Origin: Lolium rigidum | Lineage: Eukaryota > Streptophyta > Magnoliopsida > Poales > Poaceae | Direction: 5' to 3' | DNA length: 64,000 bases | NCBI RefSeq assembly: GCF_022539505.1 | Contig: NC_061510.1 | Span: 223,594,043-223,658,042 of the forward strand | Shown: piece by piece, positions 23,939-34,061 of the stretch | How the letters are laid out: every line of letters begins with the position of its first letter | How positions within the stretch are numbered: the first letter of the stretch is position 1 | The notes under the pieces: model-generated | What the model saw: the letters and a program-made list of their open reading frames with translations, nothing else | What the model was told of the DNA's origin: nothing | Databases searched by the model: none | Translations under genes and position numbers: made by a program

Positions 23939-24960
23939 TAATGATAATTTCAAAACCACTCTGTTTTTTCCTCAGAGGGGTCGTGTCACGGCAGAGCAGA
24001 ACTGTCGCAGCATGCTTCATCATGACGACTTGCCTTCCCAACTTCTCTGCACGATTTGACAGTTTTGGCACCATGTCCTCAGACCAGTTGTGATGCAGAG
24101 TTAGCCGATTCCACCGAAATTGGTCCGCGTAGCAAAGGATCCTTCGGGGCAAGCTGCCCCCCGGGCCTCAGTCGGGCGAGAATAACAGTGAGCCGACCAC
24201 ATCGGTCACCCTCGGCTTCCAACTTGTAATGCGGCATCAGCCGACTCCAACAACTACCGGCTCTTCGTCTGCGGCAGGTGCGGGACGCCTCCCGGTGGGG
24301 GTGTCTTTGAATCTATGATGCCCTTCAAATTCTGGACGCAACACCCCCTAGAAGTGACAGCTACTAAGTCACCATCTTGGTCAAAACGTCGCAGCCGATT
24401 GCTTCGTCATCGGCTGTTCTCGCGGCTCATCCCTACCCTGACTTGCCGTTTAATCAGAGCCACGACCCTTAAACCTGCTAATGCCGCTGATCTTGAAGGC
24501 TTGCCAATGAGAATTAGGGGTCCTTGAAAGGAAGACCCATTTCACGCTCCATTGATCCTTAAGTCGATGTCTGCACATCGGCTATGCTTAAAAAAATTTG
24601 AATTTCCGGCCGATTTGTGTATCGGCCCCCATACTCCAATACCCATTGCCACAGGATGGGACACTTCTACTGCATATCCTCGTGTTTTATCCACTTGGGC
24701 GCCCCCCGAGCCGATTCTGTCAAGAGAATTGATGATATCGGCTCTGTTGGATCATGTGTTGAACCCAGGCAGTATGGATGGTGAGGATATTCACGGCCGA
24801 TTACTGGAATCGGCCTCCACGTTGTTTGCTCGGTGAAGGTTTTGTAATGTTCCTTCATAGACCCTTGGGGCCGATCACAAGGATCAGCCTCGCCAAGTTG
24901 CACATCGCTTGGCTTCAACTATATGGTCGAGGCCGGTGGATAAAACTAGCTTAACCCTTC
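23939..24960 (-). repeat. 3' internal region rich in gccgat/atcggc motifs
   Basis: A non-coding stretch with many copies of the 6-base word gccgat or its reverse complement atcggc, scattered at irregular spacing through to about 25620. I see no open frame with a known domain. Confidence 0.45.
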
Positions 24961-25590
24961 CCTTTGTCACATCGATGCGCTCGCGATCGTCCAAGTTGAT
25001 GCACGAGAGGGGTTCTTGGCCTGCTTGCTTCCCATGCGTTCATGCCGGCCGTTGAAACTTCGGCCGAGTCATCGGCCTGGACGACCTCTACCTCGTCACC
25101 ATCCCACTGTATTATGCATTGGTGCATCGTGGAGGGAATGCGGCGGTTGGCGTGGATCCAATCTCTTCCCGGCAACACGGCATAGCTCGCTCGTGCTATC
25201 AACGATGAAGAACGTCGTAGGGATAGTTTTTCTTCCTACGGTCGGATCCACGTTCGAACTCCTTGTGCCTCGGACGCTTGGCCGTTGAAGTCGCTCAACG
25301 TCACGTTAGTCTTGATTAGATCCGAACTCGAGCGTCCCGGCCGACGTAGCATAGAGTACGGCATGATGTTAGCTGCCGCTCCGGTGTCCACCGAGCATCT
25401 TATTTACAGGCCTCCCATCGATATATCCTCGTAAGTACAGGGCCTTCGGATGCACTGTAGCTCCTTTCCCGTGGCTTCTCAAAGATAACCGGCCGTGGGC
25501 CGCAGTCATGTTGTGCCACGGATGTCTCATCTAATCCCGGAGCACTGAATTCCGAAGGGAGGATAAACACCATATTTGTGCCAGCCGATG
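24951..25590 (-). pseudogene. Aspartic-protease and downstream remnant of a gypsy polyprotein
   Basis: The minus-strand peptides resemble the stretch after gag in grass gypsy elements: RPVIFEKPRERSY and LTSCRTLCYVGRD near 25340-25500, and SYAVLPGRDWIHANRRIPST with MHQCIIQWDGDEVEVVQAD at about 25070-25190. The PGRDWIHxNxxIPSTMHQ pattern is one I know from grass gypsy proteases and their linkers. The region is spread over several frames with stops, so it is inactive. Confidence 0.5.
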
Positions 25591-25595
25591 TTTCA

Positions 25596-26545
25596 TCATC
25601 GGCTCTTCTCTGTTCGGGGCGCCACTCTTTTCTTTGTGGTTGACCTGCCTCGTCCAGGATTCGCAGAATTTTGGCGGCCGGATCGAGGCCGTGCCTTCCT
25701 TAGCGTGCGCAGGTATAATCTTTCAGCTTCTTCCAACCCACGCAGACGCTGAACTCTTCGCTTCTGGGAACGGCTGAGCCCATCAGGGCACCACCTGGGC
25801 TGATGATACTTGTATTCTTCCCCACCGTCCTCTAGCTCCTCGAGATCTTCCACCTGAGCGGACTCAGCATGCTTGTTCCGAGGCGGGAAAGGCCCTAGAC
25901 GGCTGAACACAGACACGTTAGCGGCACCCTTCTTCCCTTGTTTGCATTCTGGGCAGTCCTCGATTGCATTCCTGAGTCCCAGCAATGTTTGAAGAACGGG
26001 CAGTCCCAGTGCCTATCCATGTCACCCTGCCCCCCTGGCCTTCCTTCGGCGCGACGATCGTACCCGTCGTTGCTTCTACCATGTTGGCGGTACCTTCCGA
26101 CCTTGGCATCAGACCGAAAATTCCTTTCATCATCTACGTCATAGCGCCGACGTCGGTCGTGGTGTTGCTCGTATTTGTTGAGGAGGTGCTCGGAGAGTGG
26201 GCGTTGATACCGCATGCTTCTTATCCCCTCCCTTGCCAGGTACCGCCTGTCCTCATCTTGGGGTTGGTCGCGCGGATCGGCCCCCCCTTCATCCTTGCCA
26301 CTGGAGTGGCTGCTTTCTGTTTTCTCTTTGTCATGGCGGCTTGCAGACCCTGCCATATTGACACCAAAGGAAAACTTTGGCTGACCTATGGAGTGGCTGA
26401 GATCCACCGTGTCGACACCGGGCCCCGGCCGTGGGTCTCTACCGAGCTTGATATTGTGCGGCCGGGTCTTCTCAGAGGAGCCGATGAGCTCGGCTTCGAG
26501 GATGGCTTTGATCTCATCGCACGTGACTGGCGTGCCGTCCGCCAT
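25596..26545 (-). pseudogene. Gypsy-type gag, frameshifted
   Basis: The gag frame probably starts at the methionine at 26545 (MADGTPVTCDEIKAILEAEL). It runs in one frame to about 25960 and carries an acidic and Arg-rich middle and the motif DRHWDCPFFKHCWDSGM. The next part (DCPECKQGKKGAANVSVFSR, then WCPDGLSRSQKRRVQRLRG) is in a different frame (25985-25596). One frameshift near 25970 therefore breaks it. The CPFFxxCW...CPEC pattern is a variant cysteine-rich nucleic-acid-binding knuckle. Gag would form the particle and bind RNA. Confidence 0.65.
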
Positions 26546-26583
26546 CTCAGATGTAGATGGCGATGTGGTTGATGTAGACGTTT

Positions 26584-26601
26584 GTCCCACCGGGCGTGCC
26601 A
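26584..26601 (-). promoter_or_regulatory. Primer binding site of the gypsy-like element
   Basis: The minus strand reads tggcacgcccggtgggac, five bases from the LTR edge at 26607. I recall this motif as a common PBS of grass gypsy elements. I do not assign the tRNA. Confidence 0.6.
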
Positions 26602-26606
26602 GAATG

Positions 26607-27779
26607 TGTTGACCGCCAAAACCCACCGGCGGGCAGCGGCCTTGTCAACACCGTAGAGCCGGGAAGAGCCTAGAGCTGCGGCTGGCTGAGACCCCTCCGA
26701 GCGACGGCCCGCAATGCTCTTCCGGTCACACGCGGCGATGCGAAGTGCAGGGCGTGCCACCGACCTATACCTGGTCGGGAAGGTGATGGGGATGCCTCGC
26801 TTAGTTTCTGCGGGGCATACATGTAAACGTTAAATACGAGCCTCGATCGGCTCTCGGGTTATCTCGTGAATCGGCTCAAAGAGCCGATCCACCCATGATT
26901 CGTACGGGGTGCACGAATACTTGGTGGTCCTGCTTGATCAAGATAAAGCTAATTAGATCTACGACGATTTAGGGTTTTCACCGCATAATCGGATCATCCT
27001 ACTCCAGGTTGGGCCTCGCGGCCACGCACGGTGCTCGTAAGCCGATCCTAAACAAGGCCTAAAAACCAACATGAAGTTGATCCTCGGAACATCCTGTTTA
27101 GGACTTGCGAACGCCACCCTACGTGCCACTGGATCCTCCCCCCTTTGTAAGGCCTAACTATTGCAGATATTAAACTAATCCTTGTAGAACAAGGAGCAAT
27201 CGCAACGGATCAGATCTACTAAATAATGATCAAGCGGGGTGCCGCCCCCACACCTGAGATAGGTGTGAGGGCGGCTAGATATGCAAGGGTTGCACTACGT
27301 AAGCATGCTTAAACGAAGAACAATGCTAACCCTAACACATCTAATGATAACTACGTTGCTCGCCATCAAAAGCGCTTCGGTACGAGCAACGCATGAACAA
27401 CGTGGGGCTTGTGCTTGCCTAGATCGCAAGATGCGATCTAGGCAGCATGTCGCTACCTGATAGAAACCCTCGAGACGAAGGAGTTGGCGATGCGCCGAGA
27501 TTGGTTTGTTTGGGGTTGAACGTGAGTTGTTGTTTATTCCATAAACCCTAGATACATATTTATAGTCCATGGGACTTTCTAATGTGGGCGTGCACTAAAC
27601 CGTGCACGAGATAAACTCTAACTTTTAATCTAGATACAATCTACCATAATTAAAGATACACGGGCAACTTAGCCCAAATTCTCCGTGCAAGGCCGCTTCA
27701 TAGATCTTTCATGTGTAATCTTTCAAGCCCATCTTGATCGCGGCCCACCTCCTGATTTAGCCAAAATCTGGTGATAACA
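26607..27779 (-). repeat. 5' LTR of the gypsy-like element (minus strand)
   Basis: A near copy of 22743-23919. It carries indels at CTG/CAG sites relative to its partner (for example gtgcaagggc against gtgcagggc). Confidence 0.85.
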
Positions 27780-27902
27780 CATGCCCCCTGGTTTTGGTAA
27801 TGATAATTTCAAAACCACTCTGTTTTTTCCTCAGAGGGGTCGTGTCACGGCAGAGCAGAACTGTCGCAGCATGCTTCATCATGACGACTTGCCTTCCCAA
27901 CT

Positions 27903-29916
27903 GGCTCTTCGGCATCTTGTTAATAGGTTAGTTCCGGAAAACGCATAAATATGACATATAATGTGCATAAAACATGTAGATATCATCAATAATGTGGCAT
28001 GGAACATAAGAAATTATCGATACGTCGGAGACGTATCAGCATCCCCAAGCTTAGTTCTGCTCGTCCCGAGCAGGTAAAACGATAACAAGATAATTTCTGA
28101 AGTGACATGCCATCATAACCTTGATCATACTATTTGTAAACATATGTAATGAATGCAGAGATCAAAACAATGGTAATGACATGAGTAAACAAGTGAATCA
28201 TAAAGCAAAGACTTTCCATGAATAGTACTTCAAGACAAGCATCAATAAGTCTTGCATAAGAGTTAACTCATAAAGCAATAAATCAAAGTAAAGGTATTGA
28301 AGCAACACAAAGGAAGATTAAGTTTCAGCGGTTGCTTTCAACTTATAACATGTATATCTCATGGATAATTGTCAACATAGAGTAATATAACAAGTGCAAT
28401 ATGCAAGTATGTAGGAATCAATGCACAGTTCACACAAGTGTTCGCTTCTTGAGGTGGAGAGATATAGGTGAACTGACTCAACATAAAAGTAAAAAGAATG
28501 GTCCTTCAAAGAGGAAAGCATCGATTGCTATATTTGTGCTAGAGCTTTTATTTTGAAAACATGAAACAATTTTGTCAACGGTAGTAATAAAGCATATGAG
28601 TTATGAAAATTATATCTTACAAGTTGCAAGCCTCATGCATAGTATACTAATAGTGCCCGCACCTTGTCCTAATTAGCTTGGACTACCGGATCTTTGCAAT
28701 ACACATGTTTTAACCAAGTGTCACAGTGGGGTACCTCCATGCCGCCTGTACAAAGGTCTAAGGAGAAAGCTCGCATTTTGGATTTCTCGCTTTTGATTAT
28801 TCTCAACTTAGACATCCATACCGGGACAACATGGACAACAGATAATGGACTCCTCTTTAATGCATAAGCATGTGGCAACAATTATTATTCTCATATGAGA
28901 TTGAGGATATATGTCCAAAACTCGAAACTTCCACCATGAATCATGGCTTTAGTTAGCGGCCCAATGTTCTTCTCTAACAATATGCATGCTCCAACCATAA
29001 AGGTGGTAGATCTCTCTTACTTCGGACAAGACGGACATGCATAGCAACTCACATGATATTCAACAAAGAATAGTTGATGGCGTCCCCGAAGCATGGTTAT
29101 CGCACAACAAGCAACTTAATAAGAGATAAATTGCATAAGTACATATTCAATACCACAATAGTTTTTAAGCTATTTGTCCCATGAGCTATATATTGCAAAG
29201 GTGAATGATGGAATTTTAAAGGTAGCACTCAAGCAATTTACTTTAGAATGGCGGATAAATACCATGTAGTAGGTAGGTATGGTGGACACAAATGGCATAG
29301 TGGTTGGCTCAAGTATTTTGGATGCATGAGAAGTATTCCCTCTCGATACAAGGTTTAGGCTAGCAAGGTTATTTGAAACAAACACAAGGATGAACGGTGC
29401 AGAAAAACTCACATAAAAGACATATTGTAAACATTATAAGACTCTACACCGTCTTCCTTGTTGTTCAAAACTCAATACTAGATGTTATCTAGACTCTAGA
29501 GAAACCAAATATGCAAACCAAATTAGAAAGCTCTAAGTGTTTCTTCATTAATGGGTGCAAAGTATATGATGCAAGAGCTTAAACATGAGCACAACAATTG
29601 CCAAGTATCAAATTACCCAAGACATTTTAGAGTTACTACATGTAGCATTTTCCAATTCCAACCATATAACAATTTAACGAAGAAGAAACTTCGCCATGAA
29701 TACTATGAGTAGAGCCTAAGGACATACTTGTCCATATGCTACAGCGGAGCGTGTCTCTCTCCCATAAAGTGAATGCTAGGATCCATTTTATTCAAACAAA
29801 ACAAAAACAAAAACAAACCGACGCTCCAAGCAAAGTGCATAAGATCCGACGGAATAAAAATATAGTTTCAGGGGAGGAACCTGATAATGTTGTCGATGAA
29901 GAAGGGGATGCCTTGG
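27903..29916 (-). mobile_element. Truncated family member with a 3' LTR stub, minus strand
   Basis: The first 136 bases of the family LTR (28038 down to 27903, starting tgatacgtctccgacgtatc on the minus strand) abut the gypsy-like element. A PPT at 28039-28054 and the 3' internal region follow. This closely matches the internal 3' region of the element at 34062-40724 in reverse. It stops at the assembly gap, inside the GC hairpin (ggggatgccttgg). If the copy was full length, about 3.2 kb (5' internal part and 5' LTR) is missing. Confidence 0.85.
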
Positions 29917-30016
29917 NNNNNNNNNNNNNNNNNNNNNNNNNNNNNNNNNNNNNNNNNNNNNNNNNNNNNNNNNNNNNNNNNNNNNNNNNNNNNNNNNNNN
30001 NNNNNNNNNNNNNNNN
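29917..30016. other. Assembly gap of 100 N
   Basis: A run of exactly 100 N, most likely a nominal gap of unknown true size. Confidence 0.97.
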
Positions 30017-30897
30017 CACCTACGCATGTCTGAGTCCACAGCCATTTAATGCATACAAGTTCTACATGGCGGTGGAGAGAAAGTTGGGTCAGACTATTTG
30101 ATAGGACCAAATGAAGCAGAGACAACCCATATCATGGCATATAATGAAGCAAGAGGATTTCTAAGGATGTTAGGAAGCATCTATTGCAAGCACTGGTTAT
30201 GGAAGAATTGTCCATTTGCATGTCAAGGTTTGTACAAAGAGCAACATGGATATAGTAGTGTTGTACTTGAAATTGTGGCAAACTATAATCTTTGGATTTG
30301 GGACGCGTATTTCAGTCTGTCGGATTCTTGCAATGACATCAACGTTCTTCATTCATCTCTTGTGTTTCGTAAACTTGTTGAAATCCATGCTCCACCTTGC
30401 AACTATGAGATCAATGGCCACCAATATACCATAAGGGTACTACCTAACCGATGACATCTATCCAAAATGGAAGACATTTGTGAAGACAATCAGTGACCCT
30501 CTAGGTCAGAGGAAGTCTCACCTTGCTTCGCGACAGGAGAGTTGCATGAATGATGTCCAACGTATATTTGGTGTGTGCAAGCTCGATCTGGTATTGCCTG
30601 GTACCCTGCTCTTTCTTGGTCCTGAGAAGACATGTGTGAGGTGATGAATGCTTACATGATCATGCGCAACATGAGAGTGACCACAAACTTCAGCAATGGA
30701 TGATCATTTGTATGACCACTAGGGTCCTCTTGCCGTTTTTGATCATCTGGTGCCTGCGAATTGTGTTGATTTCCTCACCTTGCATGCAACAATCCAGGAT
30801 AGAGATACTCATGCGCAAGTGCGAAATGACCTTGTGCAGCATCTGTAGAGGCTCAAAGGATGCACCGCATGATGAAGTTCAACTTTATTTAATTTGA
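30017..30897 (+). pseudogene. PIF/Harbinger-type DDE transposase, dead
   Basis: The family cuts and pastes PIF/Harbinger DNA transposons in the nucleus. The frame 30098-30451 contains MLGSIYCKHWLWKNCPF and NDINVLHSS, both hallmarks of the plant DDE_Tnp_4 transposase. A second frame continues with GYYLTDDIYPKWKTFVKTIS and then NDVQRIFGVC. A third frame shows MNAYMIMRNMRV and RDTHAQVRNDLVQHL. The first catalytic Asp of the family (usually GSIDCMHW) is Tyr here, at codon 30182-30184. With that, the frameshifts and internal stops, the gene is inactive. The 5' part is lost in the gap. I see no TIRs. Confidence 0.8.
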
Positions 30898-31800
30898 AAT
30901 GTATGAGTTATTTATTTTACTTCTATTTTAAATTATTGTCAAACAATTTATTTGTGTGTCAAACATTCGGTATGTCCGGAATGTTTGAGCCACGCCGCTT
31001 GAGGAGTCAATGCATTGGGGTAGCAGTGCCCTCATATATGAACGGATGGAAGTCAGGTTAACTTTAACGTCATCAGCTAACTCAAAACCTTCCTTGTAAT
31101 TAGAAGTGTGTCAACAGAAACGGTCAAGCAGACGACGCAATTAAAGTGTATGCTCTCTGCTCGTGACACTTCCTGGAGCGCACGTCTCACCTGCTTAAAG
31201 CTTAAACCGGCCTTTCACCAAAGATTTATTTTATTACTTAATTCCGCGTGCTCTTGTACAAGTGGCCTCGCAGGAAATGTCTCACACGCCAAGTACATTA
31301 ACTCGTCTCTGGCCAGAAACCCTAAACGGATTTCAAGAACACGAAACACGCAAACCGCCAAACGAAATGTTTTTAAAGTAACCTGACCTCTCAACGACCG
31401 GAAAAAGCTGCGTCCCCATCTGCAACTGGTGGATTATAGATCACAAAATGAACAAAACAAGGAGCTGGATACATGAATCAGCTCTAGCTTAGATATGACC
31501 CATTCGTATATGAGTGAGGGTCAACCGCGGGTGTATCCAACAGGGATAGTGAACAACTGTTTGCTACTACTTCCTTTGTATAATGTCGTCAATTATCGAC
31601 GCCCTCTTAGATTTCGCCGACACTGGGCGAGAGTTGTGCTGTGACCGAATTGAACGAAGATTGGCGGCAACTACCCAGTGTAGTGACGTTACAACGAAGC
31701 AAAAAACCCCAACAAAATCATTGATAATTCGAAGCACAGCACAAGGCAACTTGAAACATATGCACACATATGTATTCTTGGGAAGGCTAGGTCTTCTAAT
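30898..31800. other. Upstream region of the peroxidase gene
   Basis: I see no gene. An open frame from 31583 runs in phase into the peroxidase frame, but the TATA box at 31808 lies inside it, so it is not the true start. A ggtcaacc at about 31520 contains an inverted W-box core (GGTCAA), which fits a stress-responsive promoter but is a common word. Confidence 0.4.
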
Positions 31801-31807
31801 GCCCGCC

Positions 31808-31815
31808 TATATAAG
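31808..31815 (+). promoter_or_regulatory. TATA box of the peroxidase gene
   Basis: tatataag stands 89-96 bases before the chosen ATG at 31904, in a setting (gcccgcctatataagcagct) that fits a plant core promoter. Transcription would start near 31840. Confidence 0.7.
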
Positions 31816-31903
31816 CAGCTTCATGCTCGAGCTATTGCAACAGCCAATCTCCTCCGATCGAGATCACTTGCACATCTCTTCCTATCTTAGTCAAGCTTCA
31901 GAA

Positions 31904-33068
31904 ATGGTGGCTAGTGCTTTGGTAGCTTCTGCCTTGTTGCTCCTCGCTGTGGGGTGCCATGCCAGCCCTTACTGGCCACTGGAGATTGGCTTCTACCACG
32001 ACAAGTGTCCACAGGCAGAGGCCGTCGTCAAGGGCGTCATGGAGCATGCCATCTCCCAGAACCGCGGCAATGGCGCCGCCATGATCCGCATGCTCTTCCA
32101 TGACTGCTTCGTCGAGGTACTAACTAATTAGCTACTGCTTTTTCGCTTTAGTAGAGATCGAGTATGTGGGTTTTAGATATTTTAGTATTTTACTAGAGGT
32201 ATTAGTGCAAGAAAATCATCTTTGCAACCACGTAAAAGTATACGCATGATCGACTAGCCAGACTTGATTAAACTGTCGATGAATGATGATGCATCAGGGC
32301 TGCGACGCTTCCATCTTCCTGGACCCGACCCCGTTCAGCCCGACGCCGGAGAAGCTGAGCCCGCCGAACGACCCATCCGTGCGCGGCTTCGAGCTGATCG
32401 ACGCGATCAAGGACGCCGTGGAGGCGGCATGCCCGGGCGTCGTCTCCTGCGCCGACATCCTCGCCTTCGCTGCCCGCGACGCGTCCTGCATCCTGAGCAA
32501 GGGTAAGGTGAGCTTCGACATGCCGTCCGGCCGCCGCGACGGCACCTTCTCGAACGCCTCGGAGCCGCTCAAGTTCCTGGTCCCGCCCACGTCGAACCTC
32601 AAAGACCTCGTCGACAGCTTCGTCGTCAAGGGGCTCGACGCGGAGGACCTGGTCATCCTCTCCGGCGCGCACACCATCGGGCGCTCCCACTGCTCCTCCT
32701 TCGTCTCCGACCGCCTCAATACCCCCTCCGACATCAACGGCGGCCTCGCCTGGTTCCTAAGAAGCCAGTGCCCCGCCGACGCGACCCCCGGCGGCAACGA
32801 CCCGGTGGTGATGCAGGACGTGGTGACGCCCAACGACCTGGACAGGCAGTACTACAAGAACGTGCTGGAGCACAAGGTGCTCTTCACCTCCGACGCGGCA
32901 CTCCTCACGTCGGAGGAGACGGCCAGGATGGTGGCAGACAACGCCAACATTCCCGGGTGGTGGGAAGGCAGGTTCGCCAAGTCCATGGTGAAGATGGCCG
33001 GCGTGGAGGTCAAGACCGGTGGCCAGGGCCAGATCAGGAAGAACTGCCGCGCAATCAACTACTACTAG
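31904..33068 (+). CDS. Class III secretory peroxidase
   Basis: A heme peroxidase of the plant secretory class, which oxidises phenolics with hydrogen peroxide in the cell wall or vacuole. Exon 1 is 31904-32116, the intron 32117-32297 (GT-AG), and exon 2 32298-33068, giving 327 residues, a normal length. The first 20 or so residues (MVASALVASALLLLAVG) are a signal peptide. Distal Arg62 and His66 lie in RMLFHDCF. Proximal His196 lies in LSGAHTIGRSHC. Eight cysteines match the four conserved disulfides (KCP, HDCFVEGCD, ACPGVVSCAD, SHC, SQC, KNC). The ATG at 31904 is chosen because it gives the signal peptide and follows the TATA box. The start upstream in the same frame does not. The one intron splits the HDCFVE/GCD region, a classic position for this family. 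The other usual introns are absent. It looks intact. Confidence 0.92.
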
Positions 33069-33470
33069 AACTAGATGTAGTGTACGGCTGCGCATGCATG
33101 TAAGTACCGGCGTCATTTCATCGTTTCTGAAAGCGAGTTCATGTTGTAATTGGGTGATTCTTTTACTTCTGTTTTTAGCATTCATCATTTGTTGCTTCTT
33201 TTTTCGGTTATTCATGTGTTCATTTCTCGCTAAGCTACGGAATTGTTCCTGCGTATGCGGATGTACATCTGTAATTGCGAATCAATGTTCTGTGCATATG
33301 GGTAATACTAAATTGCTTCATGCACATGTTTTGAAAGAGAAACATCTTGCATTTATCGGAAAACTTAACATCAAGGACGACTGGAAAAGTGGGAACGAGC
33401 TGATCATTCCATTGTCACTTTCCTCGTAACAATACTACACTAAGCAAGGAAGACGGGAATAAGTTTCTCC
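33069..33470 (+). other. 3' flank of the peroxidase gene
   Basis: AT-rich sequence after the stop that probably holds the 3' UTR. I could not place a poly(A) signal with confidence. Confidence 0.4.
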
Positions 33471-34056
33471 CTCTTCGAAATAAGCTTTTGGCTCGCTTTA
33501 TAAAAAAAAAAGTTGCATGGTTGAACCGATACAAAGTGATGAGAAAAGACCTCTTACAAAACAGCTCAAGATATTTAAAAAACAGAAGTAGCCACACCCC
33601 GACGAAGCACCCAAGAATACAAAGTAGAGGTGTCACCACACCTCCTTGCAAAACTATCGGACGTAGTCGCACCATGCCCATAAATTTGCCGCCGGAGAGG
33701 GCCTATTACCCTGTCACTCCGGGCCGTGGATTGTTGATCCTTCCAATGAACAACAACGACGGAGAGTGGTGCCGACATGGTGACGTGTATAAGATAGGAG
33801 GCTGCCGAGAACGCCCCACGCCAGAGCAAAAAGTGCCTCGAGATAGGATCCAAAATTACCCACCGATGACACCGGAAGGAGATCGAGATGTACCGGAGCA
33901 CTACGACAACATCCGAATAGGGTGACAACAAAACACGACACCATCGTCAAGAACGGGACGGTCAAGGGTTTTCACATGGAGCCCTGGCGCGGGGAAGGTA
34001 ACCACGGTTGCGCCTCCCAAGGGTTACAACACCTGCATGCATCACTTCCGCTGGCG
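33471..34056 (-). mobile_element. Possible 3' end of a LINE, minus strand
   Basis: On the minus strand the sequence reads ataaagcgagccaaaagctt at about 33480-33503, like the 3' ends I remember for grass LINEs (ataaagcgggcgaaagcc). No reverse transcriptase frame can be seen. The region is broken at 34057-34061 by the LTR element, and part of it may resume after 40729. Treat the name as a suggestion. Confidence 0.3.
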
Positions 34057-34061
34057 TGGAC

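Larger units (their letters stand above)
22743..27901 (-). mobile_element. Gypsy-like gag-protease element with extra internal piece
   Basis: Two LTRs (22743-23919 and 26607-27779, about 1.17 kb each) flank an internal region that reads on the minus strand. After the right LTR, 122 bases (27780-27901) repeat the internal bases next to the left LTR (23920-24043). Then the sequence switches abruptly to another element. The structure is therefore LTR-internal-LTR-internal fragment. LTRs read TGTTATCACC...GGTCAACA on the minus strand. Coding remnants are gag and protease only, with no reverse transcriptase or integrase. Confidence 0.8.

Noticed and set aside
29736..30125. Open frames running through the first N tract
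   Set aside because: The N run is a gap. Frames across it are meaningless, and the same holds for those at 53569-53972.
31583..31903. Upstream in-frame extension of the peroxidase
   Set aside because: It contains the TATA box and would bury the signal peptide inside the protein.
32268..33215. Long open frames antisense and out of frame to the peroxidase
   Set aside because: They are by-products of the very GC-rich third positions of exon 2. None resembles a protein family.
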